From assembly GCA_022566355.1 (NCBI GenBank), contig JADFJB010000139.1, positions 1 through 11,669 on the forward strand: a DNA stretch of 11,669 nucleotides, given 5' to 3'. Below the pieces are notes generated by a model. That model was not told the origin of the DNA, did no database searches, and saw only the letters and a list, made by a program, of their open reading frames with translations. Every line of letters begins with the position of its first letter. Position 1 is the first letter of the stretch. This DNA is from a candidate division KSB1 bacterium. GTDB lineage: Bacteria; Zhuqueibacterota; JdFR-76; DREG01. This document shows, piece by piece, positions 1-7,544 of the stretch. The position numbers and the translations under genes were made by a program.

Positions 1-1434
1 TGATGTGGGTATGTGCAATCCAAAGAATGGATCCTGGATTGTTTCTACTTGTGCTAACGATCCTTCCAAGGCAGCTTTAATCATGGCTCGCGTATATTTA
101 ATCTGAATTCTGCTGCCGACGCCATAAGGCCCGCCAACCCAGCCTGTATTCAACAACCAGCAATTGGCTTTATGTTCCTGCATCTTTTTGCCTAACAGGT
201 CGGCATAAACCGATGGGTGCAATGCCATAAAAGGCGCTCCGAAACAAACACTAAATACAGCTTTGGGCTCGGTCACTCCTTTTTCTGTTCCGGCAACTTT
301 GGCAGTGTAACCGGATAGGAAATAATACATGGCTTGTTCCGGCGTCAATTTAGAGATTGGCGGCATCACGCCAAAAGCATCGGCGGTCAGCATAAAAATA
401 TTTTTCGGATGGCCGCCCTTGCCGGAGGGTTCATGGTTTTCTATGAAAGAAATCGGGTAGGACGCCCGGGTATTTTCGGTGATTTCAGCATCATCTAAAT
501 CCGGAACCCGTGTGACAGGATCGAGAATTACATTTTCCAGAATTGTGCCGAACATACTGGTGGTTTTGTAAATATCCGGCTCAGCTTCTTCCGACAGGCG
601 AATGACTTTTGCGTAACATCCACCTTCGAAATTGAAAACGCCATCATCACTCCAACCATGCTCATCATCGCCAATTAATCTCCGGGATGGATCTGCCGAA
701 AGGGTTGTTTTGCCAGTGCCGGATAATCCAAAAAACAGGGCGACATCCTCGTTTACGCCAATATTTGCAGAACAATGCATGGAGAAAATTCCCTTTTGCG
801 GCAGCAGGTAATTCATAATCGTAAATATCGATTTTTTAATCTCACCAGCATAACTGGTACCGCCGATTAAAACCAATTTTTTGCCGAAGTGGATGACTAC
901 AAATGTTCCGGAAACAGTGCCATCCGTATTTGGATCTGCCTGCAGATTAGGTGCGTGGAGGACTGTAAACTCCGGTTTATGATTTTCCATTTCCGCCTGA
1001 CCTTTTAAAGGCAGGAACATATTTCTCGCAAACAGGTTTTGCCAGGCATTTTCGGTAACCACTCGAATCGGCAGCCTGTAGCGCTCGTCTGTACCTGCAT
1101 TGCCATCAAACACATAAACATCCCGTCCTGGCAGGTAGTCCAGTATTTTTTTATGCAGCCTTTCAAAATTTTCTTCACTGATTTCTACATTCACTTTGCC
1201 CCACCAGATCTGTTTCTCACTTGAAGGTTCTCGAACGGTAAATTTGTCGTTAGGGCTTCGGCCGGTATGGGGAGCCGTAATGGCTACCAGCGGTCCATTG
1301 TCTGCAAGTTTGGCTTCATCTCTTTTTATCGCATGTGTATAAAGGTCTGGAGCGGATAAATTCCAATTAAGTTTCCTGAGGTTTTTTATTCCAGCATCCT
1401 CAAGCTGGTTTCTTAATTGATCAGTCCCTTGCAT
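1..1434 (-). CDS. pckA: Phosphoenolpyruvate carboxykinase (ATP), 3' end cut by window edge
   Basis: Cytosolic enzyme converting oxaloacetate and ATP to PEP, CO2 and ADP, the entry step of gluconeogenesis. The frame is open from ATG at 1434 to base 1 (478 codons). E. coli PckA has 540 residues, so roughly 50-60 C-terminal residues lie outside. Visible motifs are the substrate-binding TGRSPNDKF (T57-G58-R59), the SYAGEIKKS segment near 200, MHCSAN before the P-loop, the kinase-1a P-loop GLSGTGKT (236-243), and the metal-binding LIGDDEHGW (253-261). Spacing matches the ATP-dependent family and not the GTP family. The start is supported by GGAG about 10 bases upstream and by the normal N-terminal length. 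The gene is separated from the DUF559 pseudogene by about 190 bp and probably has its own promoter, though I could not identify one confidently. Confidence 0.97.
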   Translation of the reverse strand, partial: MQGTDQLRNQLEDAGIKNLRKLNWNLSAPDLYTHAIKRDEAKLADNGPLVAITAPHTGRSPNDKFTVREPSSEKQIWWGKVNVEISEENFERLHKKILDYLPGRDVYVFDGNAGTDERYRLPIRVVTENAWQNLFARNMFLPLKGQAEMENHKPEFTVLHAPNLQADPNTDGTVSGTFVVIHFGKKLVLIGGTSYAGEIKKSIFTIMNYLLPQKGIFSMHCSANIGVNEDVALFFGLSGTGKTTLSADPSRRLIGDDEHGWSDDGVFNFEGGCYAKVIRLSEEAEPDIYKTTSMFGTILENVILDPVTRVPDLDDAEITENTRASYPISFIENHEPSGKGGHPKNIFMLTADAFGVMPPISKLTPEQAMYYFLSGYTAKVAGTEKGVTEPKAVFSVCFGAPFMALHPSVYADLLGKKMQEHKANCWLLNTGWVGGPYGVGSRIQIKYTRAMIKAALEGSLAQVETIQDPFFGLHIPTS

Positions 1435-1621
1435 CTTTTCTATTCTCCATTTTTTAAGCTACAAACCAGGTATAATTTTAAAAAAACACACCCATTAAGG
1501 AATATCGGGCTCAAATTGAAAATAATAAGCCTATCTTATGTTAGCCATTATTTAGACATAGTTTTAACTAACCTGCAATTTCTTTATTGGGAATTTTTTT
1601 GTTCACACGGGGGTTTTCTTG
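1435..1621. other. Intergenic region upstream of pckA
   Basis: AT-rich spacer between the broken DUF559 gene and pckA, presumably holding the pckA promoter and leader on the minus strand. Only the pckA ribosome binding site (GGAG, about 10 bases before the ATG) is clear. A TTGACA hexamer occurs near 1618-1623 on the minus strand but has no good -10 partner 17 bases on. The short string AACACACCC at 1485-1493 resembles the tail of the repeats at 2022 and 2271 but is too short to call. No gene, RNA or terminator is seen. Confidence 0.5.
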
Positions 1622-1999
1622 TCAATCCACTTCTTCAAGTTCAATAATCTTAGCTTCAATCACTTTGATTACATCATCAACAACACGCTTCACTTCATAA
1701 TCCGTAAATCGGAGAAAATGAATCCCAAGTGTTTCTAATTTATTCTGGCGTTCTTGATCTTTTAGTATTTTGTATTCATGACTACGACCGTCAATTTCAA
1801 TGGCTAGCATCAATTCGTTACAAAAGAAATCAACAATGTAATTGTTCAGCGGTTTTTGACGATGGAAATCATATCCTCTAAGTTGTTTGCCTTTTAATTT
1901 TTTTCAGAGTAAAATTTCCGATAAAGTGCTATTATTACGTAAATTTCCGGCGAATTCCTTTAATTTTGGGTTGTATGCGATGATTTTTCTTCGAGGCAT
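1622..1999 (-). pseudogene. DUF559 / Vsr-like endonuclease-domain protein, interrupted by one in-frame stop
   Basis: Read from ATG at 1999 to the stop at 1622, the frame encodes a typical 125-residue DUF559 protein broken only by TGA at codon 32 (1904-1906), where the family has Trp (LSEILLW then K-rich). Upstream are MPRRKIIAYNPKLKEFA and LRNNSTLSEILL. Downstream are GYDFHRQKPLNNYIVDFFC, then AIEIDGRSH and the C-terminal FLRFTDYEV. The PD-(D/E)XK-like acidic residues are D57 and E68/D70. AAGGA at 2010-2014 is a plausible ribosome binding site, so the gene was once a proper unit. The family is related to very-short-patch repair endonucleases, and its biological role is poorly known. Downstream of the stop, 63 codons remain open from a TTG at 1813, but that fragment lacks the N-terminal helix and D57. 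The gene sits directly beside the palindromic repeat at 2022-2056. Confidence 0.88.
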
Positions 2000-2021
2000 T
2001 TTTGTGATTTCCTTAACAATA

Positions 2022-2056
2022 ACACACCCCTAAATCCCCTCTCAAGAGTGGACTTA
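2022..2056 (+). repeat. Palindromic repeat copy 1 (outer tail leftward)
   Basis: A 35-base unit with an ACACACCCC tail followed by an imperfect palindrome (TAAATCCCCTCT then AGAGTGGACTTA). It matches the reverse complement of the unit at 2230-2271 at 34 of 35 positions once a 7-base insertion in that copy is allowed for. Its outer 24 bases (2022-2045) are a perfect inverted match to 2248-2271. It lies about 20 bases upstream of the DUF559 start, so it would fall in that gene's 5' leader if transcribed from further upstream. Confidence 0.9.
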
Positions 2057-2229
2057 GGATTTAATTGACTTCAATTGATTATTATTTCAATAAGGAATTT
2101 TTTTCAATTCATTCTTTACTATTTTGGGTTCAACTAAGAGATCATTGGCTACCTTGAATTAGTTGAATTGAATTGTTTATTGATATATTTGGTCTTATAT
2201 AGCTATGAAATGTCCAATTGTCACCTGTT

Positions 2230-2271
2230 TAAGTCCCCTCTTGAGATTTGAGAGGGGATTTAGGGGTGTGT
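2230..2271 (-). repeat. Palindromic repeat copy 2 (outer tail rightward)
   Basis: Inverted partner of the repeat at 2022-2056. It contains TAAGTCCCCTCT and AGAGGGGATTTA as arms of about a 12-bp stem with one G-T wobble, then an AGGGGTGTGT tail. It carries a 7-base insertion (ATTTGAG, apparently duplicating neighbouring sequence) in the loop. It lies directly downstream of the ndh stop and could fold in that transcript. There is no following T-run on the minus strand, so I do not call it a rho-independent terminator. Confidence 0.88.
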
Positions 2272-2273
2272 AT

Positions 2274-3575
2274 TTATTTTGAGTATTCCCCGGTTATCAA
2301 TCTAGCGCCTCGCTTGCGGGTAAAATAATTCGTGGCCCATTGAAATAGTACTAAGACTCGGTTGTCAAATTCAATGAGGTAGGCAATATGGATAAAAATC
2401 CAAAGCAGCCAGGCAAAAAAGCCATGGAATTTTAAAAAACCCAAATCGGCGACAGCCGCATTTCTACCGATGACGGCCAGGTTACCCTTATTGAAATATT
2501 TAAAAGGAGAGACATCTTTCCCTGCAATTCTATTTCGGATTAATCGAGCTGCATACAGGCCTTGTTTCATGGCTACCGGACTAACACCAGGCAAAGGGTT
2601 ACCCGTCTGATGAGAAAAATTAGCCGAATCGCCGATGACCAGGATCTCAGGATATCCTTCAATGGATAAATCTTTCTGCACATAAATTCTGCCATATTGA
2701 TCGGCTTTTGCTTCGGTTCGTTCGACCAGTTTTTGGGTAAATGACGATGCTTGAACTCCAGCGGTCCACAGAACCGTTTTGGTTTGTAATTTTACGGTTT
2801 TCTCTTTTTGCTGAAGGTGTAATGTGCCGGGTTCTATTTCTGTAACCATGCTGTTGCATTCAATGGTAACGCCTAACTTTGTAAGTGCCCTCTCAGCTTG
2901 TATTGATAGATTAAGTGGATAAGATTGCAAAATTCGATCAGTTGCTTCAACCAGAATAATCTTACTGTCGCCGGGATTGATATTACGAAAATCATGTTTT
3001 AACGTGGCTCGTGATAATTCGCCCAAAGCCCCTGCTAATTCAACTCCGGTCGGTCCGCCACCAATCAACACAAAGGTTTGCCAGGCTTTGCGAATCTCTG
3101 GATCATGCTCGCGTTCGGCCGCTTCGAATGCCAGTAAGATTCGACTGCGGATATTAAGCGCATCTTCTATGGTTTTTAGCCCCGGCGCAATATCAGACCA
3201 TTGGTCATTGCCAAAATAATGGTGCTTGACTCCCGTTGCCACAACGAGGGTATCATAATGAATTTCACCATCAATTAATTTCACAACCCGGTTAGATGGA
3301 TCAATATCAACTGCTTCTCCTAATATTACTGTAACGTTTTTGTGAGATTTAAGGACTGATCGCAATGGCGCGCTAATATCACCTGGAGAAAGCCCACCCG
3401 TCGCTACCTGGTAAAGGAGCGGTTGGAAAAGATGAAAATTTCGACGATCGAGTAAGGTTACACAAACAGGAGTTCGCTTTAAGAATTTCGCGGCATAAAG
3501 CCCCCCGAAACCACCACCAATAATAACAACTTGATGGGTATTTGCAGATCGATTTTTATCGTGCGCCGAGTTCAA
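2274..3575 (-). CDS. ndh: Type II NADH:quinone oxidoreductase (NDH-2), TTG start
   Basis: Single-subunit, non-proton-pumping respiratory enzyme that passes electrons from NADH through FAD to quinone at the inner face of the cytoplasmic membrane. It has 433 residues, the usual size. Visible features are an FAD-binding Rossmann motif VVIIGGGFGG (16-25), a second dinucleotide motif IGGGPTGVE (171-179) with acidic E210 ending the next strand (favouring NADH over NADPH), the FAD-contacting VIGD (313-316), the AMKQG quinone-site motif (335-339), and a hydrophobic, Trp-rich C-terminal membrane anchor (about 384-413). The only in-frame start before the FAD motif is TTG at 3575. An in-frame TGA lies a few codons upstream, so the start is well constrained. 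The first 20 bases overlap the end of the M28 peptidase gene, suggesting translational coupling. It ends TAA, just before the palindromic repeat. Confidence 0.95.
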   Translation of the reverse strand: MNSAHDKNRSANTHQVVIIGGGFGGLYAAKFLKRTPVCVTLLDRRNFHLFQPLLYQVATGGLSPGDISAPLRSVLKSHKNVTVILGEAVDIDPSNRVVKLIDGEIHYDTLVVATGVKHHYFGNDQWSDIAPGLKTIEDALNIRSRILLAFEAAEREHDPEIRKAWQTFVLIGGGPTGVELAGALGELSRATLKHDFRNINPGDSKIILVEATDRILQSYPLNLSIQAERALTKLGVTIECNSMVTEIEPGTLHLQQKEKTVKLQTKTVLWTAGVQASSFTQKLVERTEAKADQYGRIYVQKDLSIEGYPEILVIGDSANFSHQTGNPLPGVSPVAMKQGLYAARLIRNRIAGKDVSPFKYFNKGNLAVIGRNAAVADLGFLKFHGFFAWLLWIFIHIAYLIEFDNRVLVLFQWATNYFTRKRGARLITGEYSK

Positions 3576-5349
3576 CTTTAAATGTCATTTCTTTGTCGTT
3601 TCGAATGACGACAACATCAACGATATCGCCCGGGGTTGCATCTTGTAAAGCATAAGTATAGTCATAAATATTACTGACTTCCTTCTCGCCGAACTTTATG
3701 ATGATGTCCCCGCCCAGAAGGCCAGCCTTTTCAGCAGGGCCGTCTTTCGAAACGCCGGAAATCTTGAGGCCCTTGACATTTTCGGAATAATCGGGAATGG
3801 TGCCAACGTAAACCCTGAATCCACGCCTGCTTGTTTGGCGTTGCGGGATATTCACATAATCTATTTCACCGGAAGTGTTATTGACGTTTTTTGCAATGCG
3901 ATAAACATATTCGATTACTTGCTGAGCGCCTGTAGAATTTATTTTATCGGCGTCATCCGAAGGCCGATGGTAATCCGGATGGGCTCCCGTAAAAAAGTGC
4001 AGCACCGGTATGGCTTTTCCATAAAATGAAGTATGATCGCTGGGCCCATAACCCTCATCATGAAATGTGAGTTTGAAATTATCGTGGTTCAATTCGTTCA
4101 GCACATCTTTCCACTTTGTTGAGGTACCGGCGCCATAAACGATGAGTTTATTCTCATCCATTCGGCCGATCATATCCATGTTGAGCATTGCGATCATTTG
4201 ATCTGTCGGGACTGGTGAATTTTTCACGAAGTGCGCGGAGCCAAGTAAACCGAGCTCTTCACCCGAAAATGCAATAAAGATCATATTTCGTTTCAACATT
4301 TCTTTCTGGTCGGCAAATTTTTGCGCCAGTTCAAGTAACCCGGCAGAACCCGATGCATTGTCATCCGCACCATTATGGATCAGGATGTCCTCGCCTCGAT
4401 ATAATGATCCGGTCTTACCAAATCCCAGGTGATCGAAATGAGCGCCAATAACGACATATTCATCTGCAAGTTCCGGGTCATTACCCCGCAGCAGTCCCAC
4501 TACATTCCTGCCGGTTTTTATTATTTCCTTGATCTCAGTTTCCAGTTTGATTTTTACATCTTTAAATACGAATGACGACGGTTGTTTGGTTTCACTACTA
4601 TTTTTTTGATGTTCAGCAAAATTGAGATTCGCCTGGTGGAAAAGCTTATCGACGATAGTGCGTTTAACCTGAACAATTCCCATGGAATGAACATTGGCCG
4701 CCTGGTCATATCGCAGTTTCATTAATTTATCTTCAGAATCTTTTGGCAAATGACCATTTACGAAAATGACCGCTTTGGCGCCTTTATCCCTGGCAGTCGT
4801 TGCTTTATAACGAAATGCTGAATATTTTTCAAATTCTGAATGTGGGTTATCATATTCCGGATTATACCGCATAATCAAGACCGTTTTATCCTGCACATCG
4901 ACGCCGGCGTAATCGTCATAGTCGAGATCCGCTGCCGAGATACCATACCCGACAAATACCAGATCTCCCGTATAGTTTAGTTTATCGGAAAACGGCGCTG
5001 TGGTGTAGTCATTCACAATATTTATATAATTCGTATTTTCTCCAAATTGAATAGCTAACGAATTATTTTCTGTGATTTCTAATTCAGCAACGAACGGGAA
5101 TTCCTGAAAATAATCGGAATTAAAAAATGGCTCTAATCCATAATTTTGGAATTCTGATTTGATATATTCACCGGCCTTCAAACTGCCTTCACTGCCAGTG
5201 AAACGGCCTTCTAATTCATCGGAAGCCAGGAAATTAATGTGTTTTTGAAATTCGGCAGCAGTAATTTCCGGATTCGAGTTCTTTTTCTCATCCAGCTGTC
5301 CTGGTGAAAAAGCCAGGATTGAAAGTAAGGTTACTAAAAAATTGATCAT
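3556..5349 (-). CDS. Secreted M28-family zinc aminopeptidase with PA and PDZ domains
   Basis: Exported metallopeptidase, probably an aminopeptidase acting on peptides in the periplasm or outside the cell. Residues 1-18 form a short signal peptide. A PA-type domain occupies roughly 110-270. The M28 catalytic domain follows (about 280-490) with the full di-zinc set: H304 (IGAHFDH), bridging D330 (GADDNASG), general base E364 and ligand E365 (SGEELGLLGS), D392 (NMDMIGR) and H461 (HPDYHRP). A PDZ domain occupies about 510-595 (VKGLKISGVSKDGPAEKAGL), ending close to the C-terminus. The length of 597 is normal for the PA-M28-PDZ arrangement. ATG at 5349 is preceded by AAGGGTG about 8 bases upstream. 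It lies 71 bp after the propeller lipoprotein gene, and its 3' end overlaps the NDH-2 start. Substrate specificity cannot be read from sequence. Confidence 0.95.
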   Translation of the reverse strand: MINFLVTLLSILAFSPGQLDEKKNSNPEITAAEFQKHINFLASDELEGRFTGSEGSLKAGEYIKSEFQNYGLEPFFNSDYFQEFPFVAELEITENNSLAIQFGENTNYINIVNDYTTAPFSDKLNYTGDLVFVGYGISAADLDYDDYAGVDVQDKTVLIMRYNPEYDNPHSEFEKYSAFRYKATTARDKGAKAVIFVNGHLPKDSEDKLMKLRYDQAANVHSMGIVQVKRTIVDKLFHQANLNFAEHQKNSSETKQPSSFVFKDVKIKLETEIKEIIKTGRNVVGLLRGNDPELADEYVVIGAHFDHLGFGKTGSLYRGEDILIHNGADDNASGSAGLLELAQKFADQKEMLKRNMIFIAFSGEELGLLGSAHFVKNSPVPTDQMIAMLNMDMIGRMDENKLIVYGAGTSTKWKDVLNELNHDNFKLTFHDEGYGPSDHTSFYGKAIPVLHFFTGAHPDYHRPSDDADKINSTGAQQVIEYVYRIAKNVNNTSGEIDYVNIPQRQTSRRGFRVYVGTIPDYSENVKGLKISGVSKDGPAEKAGLLGGDIIIKFGEKEVSNIYDYTYALQDATPGDIVDVVVIRNDKEMTFKVELGAR

Positions 5350-5420
5350 GGTAATAACACCCTTTTATTGTTAACGTATAAATTTTAAATATTTAATGCA
5401 GAATAAGGTCCAACTTCAAA

Positions 5421-6464
5421 TCAATCTACCCAATCGGCGATAAAAATATTTGTATCGCCCTGGTTTTTGTTAAACCGATTTGAAGCGAAGACCAAATGTT
5501 CGCCATCCTTGGTAAACATCGGAAAACCGTCGAATAATTCAAAGTTTGTTATTTTCTCCAAACCTGTTCCGTCAACATTTATGATATATAGGTCAAAATT
5601 TCTTGTATTTTCACTTAAGTAGTTTGAAGCAAAGATAATACGTTCACCGTCGGGATGGAAAAATGGCGCAAAGCTGGCTTTGCCAAAATTGGTTACTTGG
5701 TTCATATTTGAACCATCTGCATCCATCACATATATTTCCAAAATACCCGGACGAACCAGGCCTTTTTCCACTAAGTCATCATAGTCCTTAAGCTCTTCCT
5801 CTGTCTTTGGCCGGCTGGCGCGAAAAACGATTTTACTGCCATCCAGGGAAAAGAAAGGTCCACCGTCATAACCTTTTTCGAAGGTCAATCGAGTCTGGTT
5901 GCTGCCATCGAGATCCATGACATAAATTTCCGGATCCCCGTCGCGAGTTGATGTAAATATAATCTTATCCCCCTTTGGAGAAATTGTGGCTTCAGCATCG
6001 TACCCGGGTGAATTGGTTAGCTGTTTTTGGATATTGCCATCCAAATCCGCCCGAAAAATATCATAACTGTCATACAGTTTCCAGACATATCCGCGGGAAA
6101 AATCAGGTGGGGCGGGACAATTCTCATCCACTAGATGTGTTGAAGCATATAATATAGAATTTCCATCCGGAAGAATATATGCACAACTAGTTCGTCCTTT
6201 TCCGGTTGATAGTATCCTTTTGCCCGTGCCGTCCAGATTCATCAAGAATATTTGATCACATTCCAAACCTCCTGATGTAGATTGGTAGCTTAGTTTGGAT
6301 TCGTCAAATGAGAAATAGGCTTCTGCATTCTCGCCAGAATCAGTCAACATTTTAATATTTTTAAGGTGGGGTTCATTTTCAAACAAATAAGGATCATTGG
6401 CATCTTCACAGCCAATATTGTTCAAAACGACGAAAACAGATAAGGCTATTATTAGAAATCGCAT
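5421..6464 (-). CDS. TolB-like beta-propeller (PD40 repeat) probable lipoprotein
   Basis: A 347-residue exported protein made of about six PD40/WD40-like blades. Each has the pattern xxSPDGxxIxFxSxR then xIYVMDxDGSNxxxLT, clearest at 157-194, 200-257, 265-306 and 311-347. Residues 1-18 are a hydrophobic signal sequence ending NNIGC. C19 may be lipidated, though Asn at -3 is not a classic lipobox. Blade 4 carries an insert of about 25 residues (218-242, starting RPKTEEELKDYDD). This is not TolB itself: the TolB N-terminal domain and pal/tolA neighbours are absent. Such propellers often bind partners or peptides at the cell surface. The next gene is a secreted M28 peptidase 71 bp downstream, so joint action in peptide uptake or cell-surface proteolysis is plausible but unproven. 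ATG at 6464 has only a weak AGG-type ribosome site. Confidence 0.88.
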   Translation of the reverse strand: MRFLIIALSVFVVLNNIGCEDANDPYLFENEPHLKNIKMLTDSGENAEAYFSFDESKLSYQSTSGGLECDQIFLMNLDGTGKRILSTGKGRTSCAYILPDGNSILYASTHLVDENCPAPPDFSRGYVWKLYDSYDIFRADLDGNIQKQLTNSPGYDAEATISPKGDKIIFTSTRDGDPEIYVMDLDGSNQTRLTFEKGYDGGPFFSLDGSKIVFRASRPKTEEELKDYDDLVEKGLVRPGILEIYVMDADGSNMNQVTNFGKASFAPFFHPDGERIIFASNYLSENTRNFDLYIINVDGTGLEKITNFELFDGFPMFTKDGEHLVFASNRFNKNQGDTNIFIADWVD

Positions 6465-6609
6465 GGGAAAACCTATTTTATTTACATTGAAGGTTCAGGA
6501 ATTGTTAATAGAACATAATTTTAGTTCAAAATTAATTCAATCAAATGTGGTTGATAAATATATATGAAGGAAATTTTTAGAATACAGTTGAGATCAGGTT
6601 ACAAAAATA
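6465..6609. other. Intergenic spacer, likely promoter region of the propeller-M28-ndh run
   Basis: 145 bp of AT-rich sequence between the dioxygenase stop and the propeller lipoprotein start. Its length makes it the most likely place for the promoter of the three genes downstream. Minus-strand TTGATT and TTGAAC hexamers occur, but none has a convincing -10 at 16-18 bases. No hairpin plus T-run terminator is visible for the dioxygenase gene. Confidence 0.35.
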
Positions 6610-7413
6610 TCAAGCCAAAATTGGATTTTTACCTGTTGCAATTGGCTCGCCATGTTTCGTGCCGGCAGCGCAGTGATGATGAGCCTCCGGACTATTGGCA
6701 TCATAACGCACACCATCCGGAAAATAAATCACACACATGGCTTTGCGAATAACCTCAGTTTTGTTTTCACCTGTGTAATGAATTGTTAAGCCGTGGTGAA
6801 ACGTGGCATCGCCGGGTTTTAAATCATATGCAATCGCTTTCTTCTTGAGATATTCCGGCAGGCGATCAAGCAGATCACTGTTCTCTTTGAGTTTGTGATT
6901 CCAACTATCTATAGCTAACTTATGTGTTCCCGGAATGAAAAACATGGCGCCCATTTCAATAGAGGCTTCTGAAAGCGCTACCCATATCGTTCCTGCATTT
7001 CGATCCAGCATTGGCCAGTAAGCCATATCCTGGTGTGGTTCGGTAATGCTGCCACCTGGCAGTTTATATAAAGCCTGATCATGCCAGAGTCTTGCATGTT
7101 TTCCCCCAAAAAATTGTTTGGCAATTCCAGCTAATCTTTTACTGGTTGTAAATTCCATTACATCAGGAAATTCCGACCATAAATGGCCGCATTGTGTGAA
7201 AGCACGTTCATAAAAACTTTTTTGAGAGAGTGTTCTTTTATCGTGACCCGAACGAATTGATACCGCATGATCAATAATGTCTCGATAGTATTTGACTTCA
7301 CCGTTTGAAAGAACATTCCTAAGCAGGCAAAACCCATTCTTCTCATAAAAATTGATTTGGTCTTGGGAGAGTTTGTAAATATTGTTTAAAGAATATTTAT
7401 GATTCTTTTCCAT
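6610..7413 (-). CDS. Phytanoyl-CoA dioxygenase (PhyH) family Fe(II)/2-oxoglutarate oxygenase
   Basis: Predicted cytosolic non-heme iron oxygenase that couples 2-oxoglutarate decarboxylation to hydroxylation of an unknown substrate. From ATG at 7413 it has 267 residues. The double-stranded beta-helix carries the iron triad H127-x-D129 (TEPHQDMAYWP) and distal H212 in IHYTGEN, with R223 eleven residues later in the position that binds the 2-oxoglutarate carboxylate. FIPGTHK (159-165) and LKPGDATFHHG (198-208) are typical family segments. The frame is open further upstream to a TTG at 7488, but those 25 residues (starting MCHLIRQL) are unlike the family N-terminus, so I prefer the internal ATG at 7413, even though it lacks a clear ribosome site. 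The family covers phytanoyl-CoA, ectoine, mitomycin and chlorinated substrates, and nothing here picks one. It lies about 130 bp downstream of ccmF and is likely not part of cytochrome maturation. Confidence 0.9.
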   Translation of the reverse strand: MEKNHKYSLNNIYKLSQDQINFYEKNGFCLLRNVLSNGEVKYYRDIIDHAVSIRSGHDKRTLSQKSFYERAFTQCGHLWSEFPDVMEFTTSKRLAGIAKQFFGGKHARLWHDQALYKLPGGSITEPHQDMAYWPMLDRNAGTIWVALSEASIEMGAMFFIPGTHKLAIDSWNHKLKENSDLLDRLPEYLKKKAIAYDLKPGDATFHHGLTIHYTGENKTEVIRKAMCVIYFPDGVRYDANSPEAHHHCAAGTKHGEPIATGKNPILA

Positions 7414-7544
7414 GATAATATTGTCGATTTTAAGTTGAATAAAAAAAATGTCATTCTTCTCCGTCAACTGGCGGATCAAATGACACAAATTCAGGAATCA
7501 AGGAAAATAATCTATATGGAGTCACATATGAATAGGGAAAAAAA

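Larger units (their letters stand above)
2022..2271. mobile_element. MITE-like segment with 24-bp perfect terminal inverted repeats
   Basis: Two inverted copies of a palindromic repeat, tails outward, enclose 202 bases of AT-rich DNA with no open frame of note. The size (250 bp) and arrangement resemble a small non-autonomous element. No target-site duplication is convincing: the flanks read AACAATA on the left and ATTTATT on the right. The right end lies two bases beyond the ndh stop codon. The alternative is simply two independent REP-like repeat insertions. No transposase is visible, and the only nuclease nearby is the adjacent DUF559 pseudogene. Confidence 0.5.

Noticed and set aside
1485-1493. 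AACACACCC string resembling the tail of the palindromic repeats, on the far side of the DUF559 gene
   Set aside because: Only nine bases match and no palindrome follows, so it is not distinguishable from chance.
1417-1647. Plus-strand open frame of 76 codons across the pckA start
   Set aside because: No ribosome site or recognisable product. It overlaps pckA and the DUF559 gene and is low-complexity.
2230-2263. Hairpin after ndh as a rho-independent terminator
   Set aside because: The stem is good but no T-run follows on the minus strand, and the same sequence occurs inverted upstream of another gene, so it is better explained as a repeat.
7414-7488. 25-residue N-terminal extension of the PhyH-family protein from a TTG at 7488
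   Set aside because: The extension is unlike the family N-terminus, and an in-frame ATG at 7413 gives a normal-length protein.
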